DNA of 13,288 nt from Candidatus Cloacimonadota bacterium. GTDB taxonomy: Bacteria; Cloacimonadota; Cloacimonadia; JGIOTU-2. The notes below the pieces were generated by a model. That model did not search any database. It was not told where the DNA came from and worked only from the letters and a program-made list of their open reading frames with translations. The stretch covers positions 1 to 13,288 of the forward strand of contig JAGHCS010000105.1 of NCBI GenBank assembly GCA_021160355.1, written 5' to 3'. How positions within the stretch are numbered: position 1 is the stretch's first letter; each line of letters starts with the position of its first letter. The translations under genes were made by a program, and so were the position numbers. Shown here in pieces: positions 8,290 to 13,288 of the stretch.

Positions 8290-8831
8290 GACATAGTAAT
8301 TATGCAGATGTGGTAAAACGGATAAGCAGACCTTCGGGGCTTGCACTTGCAGTGTCCAAACCAAAAGACGGACCTGCGAATATTATCACACTTGGATGGT
8401 TCATGAGGACTTCGATCAAGCCGCCAATGTTTGCAATCTCAGTCGGATTGACCCGTCATTCTCATGAAATATTATCGGAAAACCGGAATTTTGTACTCGC
8501 AATACCGTCTGTAACGATGGCTGAACAGACCATGCAGTGTGGTTTGGAGTCCGGAAGAAATGTTGATAAAATTACTGAATTCGGGATAAAAACCCAACAT
8601 AGCACACTGACCGACATTCCTATTCTTGCTGATGCAGTGGCAAATTTTGAATGTAAAACGATCACGCAAGTACGCAGTGGAGATCACACTATTTTTGTGG
8701 GTGAAGTGAAGTATTCATGGCAGCATGATGATGAAAACCTTGAACAGCTTTTATCGATTCCAATAAATGATGACAGATTTAATGAATTGATCAAAAAGGG
8801 CAGTTATGCCTTTGGATTTATAAGAGATTAA
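8286..8831 (+). CDS. Flavin reductase-like FMN-binding protein
   Basis: This 181-residue protein belongs to the flavin reductase-like FMN-binding split-barrel family (DIM6/NTAB type, related to flavoredoxin). Supporting motifs are the N-terminal NIITLGWFM (32-40), CGLESGRNVDK (85-95) and GDHTIFVGEV (132-141), which is the characteristic core strand of the family. Members use bound FMN to pass electrons to partner proteins or reduce free flavin; the substrate cannot be told from the sequence. There is no signal peptide, so it should be cytoplasmic. The start ATG overlaps the stop of the VWA gene by four bases (ATGA), which suggests coupled translation. The carbonic anhydrase-like gene follows 10 nt later. 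Confidence 0.88.
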   Translation: MRHSNYADVVKRISRPSGLALAVSKPKDGPANIITLGWFMRTSIKPPMFAISVGLTRHSHEILSENRNFVLAIPSVTMAEQTMQCGLESGRNVDKITEFGIKTQHSTLTDIPILADAVANFECKTITQVRSGDHTIFVGEVKYSWQHDDENLEQLLSIPINDDRFNELIKKGSYAFGFIRD

Positions 8832-8841
8832 TGGAGCATAT

Positions 8842-9354
8842 ATGATCCTCAACTATTTGGATAAAGAGCCCAAAATTGGGAAAGAGGTATTCATTGCAGA
8901 AGGTGCAAAAGTTATAGGAGATGTCACTCTGGGTGATCATGTAGGGGTATGGTTCAATGCTATTGTGCGGGGGGATGTGAATTATATAAGGATCGGAGAA
9001 AATTCAAATATCCAGGATAATTCCGTTCTGCATGTCACGACCCATACTGCGCCTTTGAATATTGGGAAAAATGTTACGATAGGTCATAATGCAATTCTTC
9101 ACGGTTGTACGATTGAAGACAATTGCCTGATAGGAAGCGGAGCCATCATTTGGGATGGAGCAGTTATCGGTGAGGGTTCTGTCGTGGGCGCAGGCGCGAT
9201 CGTGCTGGCAAACTTTAAAGCACCACCCCGTTCATTGATACTTGGAACTCCAGCGAAAATTAAAAGAGAAGTTCTTGATGAACAATATAAAAAAATCCTT
9301 ATATCTGCAGAACACTATGTCACATATGCTCAGAATTACATGAAGGATAGGTAA
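8842..9354 (+). CDS. Gamma-class carbonic anhydrase-like protein
   Basis: This 170-residue protein is a left-handed beta-helix built from hexapeptide repeats. It belongs to the YrdA/PaaY/CamH branch of the gamma carbonic anhydrase family, which forms trimers with metal sites between subunits. The three expected metal ligands are present as His64 (VLHVTTH), His82 and His87 (GHNAILHG). The active-site residues Arg43 and Asp45 (VRGDVNYI) and Gln58 (NIQDN) are also kept. The long acidic proton-shuttle loop of archaeal Cam is absent, as in CamH. The C-terminal helix (about 148-168) is typical. Hydration of CO2 is plausible, but several family members have weak or no activity or act on CoA thioesters, so the reaction is uncertain. 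GGAG at 8833-8836, 5 nt before ATG, supports the start. lpdA follows 5 nt downstream. Confidence 0.88.
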   Translation: MILNYLDKEPKIGKEVFIAEGAKVIGDVTLGDHVGVWFNAIVRGDVNYIRIGENSNIQDNSVLHVTTHTAPLNIGKNVTIGHNAILHGCTIEDNCLIGSGAIIWDGAVIGEGSVVGAGAIVLANFKAPPRSLILGTPAKIKREVLDEQYKKILISAEHYVTYAQNYMKDR

Positions 9355-9359
9355 GATAA

Positions 9360-10757
9360 ATGGAAAAACATACAGTTGCAATAATCGGTGGGGGACCTGG
9401 GGGATACGCTGCTGCAATTCGCTTTCAACAATATGGCATTGATTGTATTGTTTTCGAAAAAGAACGGCTTGGCGGTGTATGCCTTAATTGGGGATGTATT
9501 CCTACAAAAGCACTGGTGAAAATTGCCAACCTCTTTTCTGAATTGCATCATGTTGAAGAATTCGGACTATCCCTGAAGAATCCTTCATTCGATTATGCAA
9601 AGATTTACGACCGAAAGAACCAGATTGTCGAAAAATTGGTTTCAGGACTCGAGTTCCTATTCAAAAAAAGACAAATACCCGTTTTTAAAGACACTGTGAC
9701 GTCAATCGAGAAAAATGGCGACTCCTATCTCATCTCAACAGAAAACGAAGCAGTACAGGCAACTCACGTGATTATTGCAACCGGCTCAAAACCCAAAGAA
9801 CTTCCTGCCCTCAAGATTGATGGCAAACATATTCTTTCTTCAAAGGATATTTTAAAATTACAGGATATTCCCAAGCGTTTAACTGTTGTCGGCGGTGGAG
9901 TGATCGGATGTGAATTCGCTTCCATCTTTGCCCAACTGGGAGTTGAAGTGCAGATTGTCGAATTCCTGCCGCAACTTATCAGTACGGAAGATGTAGAAAT
10001 TTCAAAACGGCTTGCAATGGCTTTGAAAAAGGCAGGAATAAAGATACATCTCAATACTGCTGTTGAAGGTTGGAAAAAGGCAAACAATGAACTGATCCTT
10101 GCACTCTCGACCGGCAAGGAAATCGTAACCGAAAAAGTGCTCCTCAGCATAGGCAGAGAACCTGTATTTGATATTGAATGCAAAAAATTTGATATAGATA
10201 AAAACAAGAATGCACTTTCGATCGATAATAAATTCGAAACAAACCAGAGGAATCTCTTTGCAATAGGGGATATCACAGCGAAAATGATGCTTGCTCATAC
10301 TGCCAGCAAACAGGGACTTCTTACTGCTGAGATCATCAAAAACAGGATCGAAGGTCGAGACAAGGATATCGAAGAATTAAAGTATGAAAATATTCCTCGA
10401 TGCACTTTTACAAATCCTGAAATTGGCTCTGTCGGTCTTACTGAAGCACGGGCACGTGAAAAATACGGCGATATTTTAGTGGGAAAATTCCCTTTCATGG
10501 CAAACGGAAAAGCTCTTGGACTCGGAGAGACTTTCGGTTTTGTAAAAACTATTGCAGACAGCGCCAGTAAAAAAATCGTCGGCATGCACATTATCGGTCC
10601 CGAAGCAACGGAACTCATTGCAGAAGGCGGTATCTTAATTCAGTCCGGAATGACTATTGATGAAGCACTCAAAATTGTTTTTGCACATCCCACACTTTCG
10701 GAAGCAATTTCGGAATCGATTGAAGACCTTGAAAAGATGTCGATCAATAGCATGTAG
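9360..10757 (+). CDS. lpdA: Dihydrolipoamide dehydrogenase (E3)
   Basis: This 465-residue flavoprotein reoxidises dihydrolipoyl groups with NAD+ in 2-oxoacid dehydrogenase complexes and the glycine cleavage system. FAD binds at GGGPGG (10-15). The redox-active disulfide is Cys41/Cys46 in GGVCLNWGCIPTK, ATGSKP is at 140-145, and the NAD motif is VVGGGVIG (176-183) with Glu201 ending the second strand, which favours NAD+ over NADP+. The FAD segment FAIGDITAKMMLAHTA follows, and His443/Glu448 in HPTLSEAISE form the catalytic base pair. All key residues are present, so the enzyme should be active. The GGVCLNWGC form separates it from glutathione and mercuric reductases. No E1, E2, lipoyl or GcvH gene is in the window, so its complex is unknown. 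It probably belongs to the transcript of the preceding genes. Confidence 0.93.
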   Translation: MEKHTVAIIGGGPGGYAAAIRFQQYGIDCIVFEKERLGGVCLNWGCIPTKALVKIANLFSELHHVEEFGLSLKNPSFDYAKIYDRKNQIVEKLVSGLEFLFKKRQIPVFKDTVTSIEKNGDSYLISTENEAVQATHVIIATGSKPKELPALKIDGKHILSSKDILKLQDIPKRLTVVGGGVIGCEFASIFAQLGVEVQIVEFLPQLISTEDVEISKRLAMALKKAGIKIHLNTAVEGWKKANNELILALSTGKEIVTEKVLLSIGREPVFDIECKKFDIDKNKNALSIDNKFETNQRNLFAIGDITAKMMLAHTASKQGLLTAEIIKNRIEGRDKDIEELKYENIPRCTFTNPEIGSVGLTEARAREKYGDILVGKFPFMANGKALGLGETFGFVKTIADSASKKIVGMHIIGPEATELIAEGGILIQSGMTIDEALKIVFAHPTLSEAISESIEDLEKMSINSM

Positions 10758-10772
10758 AGCAATATTAAGGCT

Positions 10773-10799
10773 TCGTTCCTCAGTTGAATTTGGGAATGA
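10773..10799 (+). repeat. REP-like imperfect palindrome, copy 1
   Basis: This 27-nt element begins TCGTTCCTCAGTTGAA and is identical at 23 of 27 positions to a second copy at 13010-13036. It forms a hairpin: CGTTCC (10774-10779) pairs with GGAATG (10793-10798), with one G-T wobble. The inner arm is weaker, around a TGA loop at 10785-10787. It lies in the 90-nt gap between lpdA and fusA, about 49 nt before the fusA start, so it may fold in the fusA leader. I interpret it as a REP-type intergenic repeat; two copies are too few to prove a family. Confidence 0.6.
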
Positions 10800-10816
10800 T
10801 GAACAGAAAACCTCAC

Positions 10817-10842
10817 TTAAAGGATAAATTTTATTTAAAGGA
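10817..10842 (+). promoter_or_regulatory. Duplicated Shine-Dalgarno sequence before fusA
   Basis: TTAAAGGA occurs twice, at 10817-10824 and 10835-10842. The second copy is 5 nt before the fusA ATG and is the working ribosome binding site. The first has no start codon at the right distance; it could act as a standby ribosome site or be a chance duplication. The bases between can form a small AT hairpin (TAAAT at 10825-10829 with ATTTA at 10833-10837). Confidence 0.5.
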
Positions 10843-10847
10843 CAAGA

Positions 10848-12908
10848 ATGGAAATTAAAAAAGTTAGAAATATCGGCATCAGTGCTCATATTGATTCTGG
10901 AAAAACTACTTTAACGGAACGAATCCTATATTATTGCAACAAAATATACAGAATCGGTGAAGTACACGGAAAAGATGGCATTGGTGCCACCATGGATTCC
11001 ATGGAACTGGAAAAAGAACGCGGCATCACGATTGCATCCGCTGCAACAAACGTAAGATGGAAAAACTACGAACTTAATGTTATCGATACTCCGGGACATA
11101 TCGATTTTACGATCGAAGTAGAAAACGCCCTGCGAGTGCTGGATGGAGCGATACTTGTTCTCTGTGGTGTGAGCGGCGTCCAGTCTCAGTCCATCACAGT
11201 GGACAGACAATTGAAACGCTACAAGGTTCCTCATGTCGCTTTCATTAACAAGTTGGACAGAACTGGTGCTGATCCCGAAAAAGTTAAAGACCAACTTCGT
11301 GAAAAATTGGATCATAATGCAGTTTTAATGCAGATCCCGATTGGTCTGGAAGAAAACTTTGAAGGCATAATCGATCTCGTTACCCGTAAAGCCAGATATT
11401 TTACCGGACCTAATGGCGAACAGGTTATAGAGAAAGAAATTCCAGAAGAATATCGAGCAAAAACCGAAGAAATGCGTGAGACATTGATTGACGCTGTTTC
11501 TATGTTCAGCGATGAACTGGCAGAAGCTTTTCTGGATGGAAATGAAACCGAAGAAATGATCTATGCAGCAGTAAGAAAAGCTACTATTTCTTTGGAGTTA
11601 ACGCCTGTATTTATGGGCTCCGCTTACAAAAACAAAGGAGTTCAATTGCTGCTCGATGCCGTTGTACGCTATCTTCCCGATCCAACTGAAAGAGTAAACT
11701 CAGCCCGAGATAAAAACGATGACATGAAAAGCATAAAACTTGAATCTGATCCTAATCTGCCGGTTGTTGCGCTGGCTTTCAAATTGGAAAGTCAACAATA
11801 TGGGCAACTTACCTATATACGAATTTATCAGGGCACAATAGCAAAAGGATCAGATCTGCTTAATGCCCGAACCGGCAATAAAATAAAAGTAGGACGCCTG
11901 GTAAAAATGCATGCCGATAATATGGAAGATATTAGTAGCGCCAGCGCCGGTGACATAGTGGCTTTGTTTGGCACAGACTGCGCTTTGGGAGATACCTTCA
12001 ATAGCGGAAATAATAATTTTACGATGCGCCAGTCATTCGTTCCCAAACCAATAATATCCCTTGCTTTGGTAATTAACAACAATAAGGATCAGGATAAACT
12101 TGCCAAAGCATTATCCAGATTTACTAAAGAAGATCCAACTTTCAAGGCAAATGTGAATGAAGAAACAAATGAAACAATTGTGCACGGAATGGGCGAACTG
12201 CATCTAAATATCTATATCGAAAGAATCAGAAGAGAATATGGTGTGAACCTGGAAGTTAATGCGCCCCAGGTTTCCTATCGGGAAACTCTTACGAAGGCTG
12301 TCGAATTTGATTATATTCATAAGAAACAAACTGGCGGGCACGGCCAATATGCACGTATAAAGGGAATTTTAACGCATTCCGGAAAAGATGAAAATATCTT
12401 CATGGATAAAGTGCGGGGTGGTCATATTCCCAGCCAATTTATGCCCGGTTGTGAAAAAGGTTTTCTTTCTTCACTCGACAAAGGAGCACTTGCCGGATTC
12501 CCGGTTGTGGGTGTGAAGATGTCTTTGGATGATGGTGATTTTCATGAAGTCGATTCCTCTCCACTTGCATTTGAAATAGCTACCAGATCAGCTTTTAGAG
12601 AAAATTATCATAAAGCCAAGCCGATCATCCTGGAACCGGTGATGAAAGTATCGGTGGAAACTCCTTCGGAATTTCGAAGTAACATTATGGCGATCATCAA
12701 TCAAAATCGAGGAAACGTATTAGATACAGTTATTGACGAACATTTTACCCGCATCGATTCAGAAATGCCCCTCTCCGAAACTTTTGGTCTTGTTACACAA
12801 TTTCGTTCCGTCACACAGGGGAAAGCAGATTTTACGATGGAATTCAGTAAATATAAACCTCTTCCCAAGAATATAGAAGAAGAACTCTTTAAAAAGAAAG
12901 AGAAATAG
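10848..12908 (+). CDS. fusA: Elongation factor G, spdEFG1/mitochondrial type
   Basis: EF-G is the GTPase that drives translocation on the ribosome. The 686-residue protein has the five-domain length. GTPase motifs are AHIDSGKT (13-20, G1), RGITI (58-62, G2), DTPGH (80-84, G3), NKLD (134-137, G4) and the GSAYKNKGVQ region (G5). The domain IV loop reads TGGHGQYARI and the C-terminus contains FTMEFSKYKPLP. HIDSGKT instead of HIDAGKT, and GKDGIGATMDSMELE before switch I, are marks of the spirochaete/planctomycete/mitochondrial EFG1 subfamily. Members of that type do translocation, while a second EF-G often handles ribosome recycling. The start is set by AAAGGA 5 nt upstream. No rpsL, rpsG or tuf is next to it, so it is outside the usual str operon, and REP-like repeats flank it on both sides. 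Confidence 0.95.
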   Translation: MEIKKVRNIGISAHIDSGKTTLTERILYYCNKIYRIGEVHGKDGIGATMDSMELEKERGITIASAATNVRWKNYELNVIDTPGHIDFTIEVENALRVLDGAILVLCGVSGVQSQSITVDRQLKRYKVPHVAFINKLDRTGADPEKVKDQLREKLDHNAVLMQIPIGLEENFEGIIDLVTRKARYFTGPNGEQVIEKEIPEEYRAKTEEMRETLIDAVSMFSDELAEAFLDGNETEEMIYAAVRKATISLELTPVFMGSAYKNKGVQLLLDAVVRYLPDPTERVNSARDKNDDMKSIKLESDPNLPVVALAFKLESQQYGQLTYIRIYQGTIAKGSDLLNARTGNKIKVGRLVKMHADNMEDISSASAGDIVALFGTDCALGDTFNSGNNNFTMRQSFVPKPIISLALVINNNKDQDKLAKALSRFTKEDPTFKANVNEETNETIVHGMGELHLNIYIERIRREYGVNLEVNAPQVSYRETLTKAVEFDYIHKKQTGGHGQYARIKGILTHSGKDENIFMDKVRGGHIPSQFMPGCEKGFLSSLDKGALAGFPVVGVKMSLDDGDFHEVDSSPLAFEIATRSAFRENYHKAKPIILEPVMKVSVETPSEFRSNIMAIINQNRGNVLDTVIDEHFTRIDSEMPLSETFGLVTQFRSVTQGKADFTMEFSKYKPLPKNIEEELFKKKEK

Positions 12909-12992
12909 ATTTTTAAATTTTTCTCATCGTTTCTTAGATGGATTTGGGCTATTTATAAATAAAACATCTAGTGTTCTAAGCCCTTTGACTCG

Positions 12993-13009
12993 GGGACACT
13001 CAACGTCCC
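12993..13009 (+). repeat. Small hairpin next to REP-like copy 2
   Basis: GGGAC (12993-12997) pairs with GTCCC (13005-13009) around a 7-nt loop. It can extend by two pairs if T13010 is bulged. It sits directly before the palindrome at 13010, so the two form a double-hairpin unit like compound REP elements. The copy before fusA lacks this extra arm. The role is unknown. Confidence 0.45.
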
Positions 13010-13036
13010 TCGTTCCTAAGTTGAACTTGAGAACGA
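13010..13036 (+). repeat. REP-like imperfect palindrome, copy 2
   Basis: This is the second copy of the 27-nt element, beginning TCGTTCCTAAGTTGAA. CGTTC (13011-13015) pairs with GAACG (13031-13035). After one mismatch and a T-G wobble, AAG (13018-13020) pairs with CTT (13026-13028), leaving a short loop around TGA. The outer arm is perfect here, while copy 1 keeps its pairing through wobble and different inner pairs. That pattern suggests the fold is what is conserved. It lies about 100 nt after the fusA stop. Confidence 0.6.
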
Positions 13037-13199
13037 AAAGAAGTGGTAACGAGAAGAGGTGAATTTTAATTGACAGACAAATATTGATTGCATTGTTCTT
13101 GTCTAAAATCAGGATTTGAGGTATGAATTTTATGATAAGAATACATGGAATTGTTTGTACACAGCTATTTGAAAGTTAGGATAAGGAAAAAATAAACGA

Positions 13200-13262
13200 A
13201 TGATCTATTCGCATATAACATTAACATGGCATGCTAAACGTAATATGTCGATTAGGAAGTAG
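13200..13262 (+). pseudogene. Short frame resembling the start of an IS200/RAYT-type transposase
   Basis: The ATG at 13200 opens a 20-codon frame, ending at TAG 13260-13262, that contains YSHITLTWHAKRN. This resembles the N-terminal strand of Y1 (HUH) transposases of the IS200/RAYT kind, which often read like H-hydrophobic-W-x-x-K-N/R. AAGGA at 13183-13187 is a fair ribosome binding site, 12 nt upstream. A second stop (TAG, 13266-13268) follows. No HUH motif or catalytic Tyr is visible before the window ends, only 26 bases after the first stop. It could be a decayed or frameshifted transposase start, or chance similarity. The nearby REP-like repeat makes a RAYT remnant more attractive but does not prove it. 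Confidence 0.25.
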
Positions 13263-13288
13263 TTGTAGCCAATTAGACGAAAAAAATG

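Larger units (their letters stand above)
12909..13199. other. Intergenic region after fusA
   Basis: No convincing gene lies in these 291 bases. After a T-rich start (12909-12925) there is a possible weak hairpin, TAGATG (12935-12940) with CATCTA (12965-12970), without a T-run after it, so a fusA terminator is not proven. A GGGAC/GTCCC hairpin and the second REP-like copy follow (12993-13036). AGACAA (13075-13080) and TTGTCT (13099-13104) form a 6-bp inverted repeat with an 18-nt loop. A TTGACA at 13070-13075 looks like a -35 box but has no -10 at the right distance. Confidence 0.6.

Noticed and set aside
10758..10847. A separate promoter for fusA in the 90-nt gap
   Set aside because: TTGAAT at 10785 is -35-like but has no matching -10 about 17 bases downstream, so I cannot support a promoter from the sequence alone.
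12909..12983. Intrinsic terminator after fusA
   Set aside because: The possible stems (TAGATG/CATCTA, GGGCT/AGCCC) are weak with long loops and no T-run follows them. The T-rich stretch comes before, not after, the pairing.
13070..13109. Promoter from TTGACA at 13070 with TAAAAT at 13104
   Set aside because: The spacer would be 28 bases, far from the usual 16-18, and no -10-like hexamer lies at the right distance.
13123..13179. An 18-codon frame beginning MNFMIRIHG
   Set aside because: It is too short to judge, has no recognisable motif, and the GAGG before it is too close to the first ATG.
1..13288. CRISPR array, toxin-antitoxin pair, phage or defence island, secondary metabolite cluster
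   Set aside because: There are no regularly spaced repeats. All large frames are recognised housekeeping or metabolic genes apart from one VWA membrane protein, and no tRNA or rRNA was recognised.

Overview
The window is a compact stretch of bacterial chromosome. Every gene supported with confidence lies on the + strand. It runs from rpmF through a complete type II fatty acid synthesis cluster (plsX-fabH-fabD-fabG-acpP-fabF) and rnc. A second block follows: a membrane-anchored von Willebrand factor A (VWA) protein, a flavin reductase-like protein, a gamma-class carbonic anhydrase-like protein and a dihydrolipoamide dehydrogenase. It ends with an elongation factor G gene and about 380 bases of mostly non-coding DNA.

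The DNA is AT-rich, uses the standard code and has Shine-Dalgarno sites. The elongation factor G belongs by its motifs to the spirochaete/planctomycete/mitochondrial type (spdEFG1). Together with the gene order this points to a Gram-negative lineage of the FCB/PVC/spirochaete kind. Candidatus Cloacimonadota is my best guess, but it rests on impression and is not proven by anything in the window.

Layout: rpmF to rnc (42-6250) looks like one transcription unit. Gaps between genes are -11 to 28 nt, except for 72 nt between acpP and fabF that holds a strong hairpin. The fab genes supply malonyl-ACP, the first condensation, the first reduction, the carrier and elongation; PlsX links the pathway to phospholipid synthesis. 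The VWA gene overlaps rnc by ATGA and the flavin reductase gene overlaps the VWA gene by ATGA. The carbonic anhydrase-like and lpdA genes follow within 10 and 5 nt, so the whole run up to 10757 may be co-transcribed. fusA stands apart after a 90-nt gap.

The least ordinary features are at the right end. A 27-nt imperfect palindrome occurs in the gap before fusA and again after it (23 of 27 positions identical), like a REP-type intergenic repeat. Downstream of the second copy a short reading frame resembles the start of an IS200/RAYT-type transposase. I see no CRISPR array, toxin-antitoxin pair, phage module, tRNA or rRNA, and no convincing new defence or biosynthetic system. Most of the window is housekeeping DNA.
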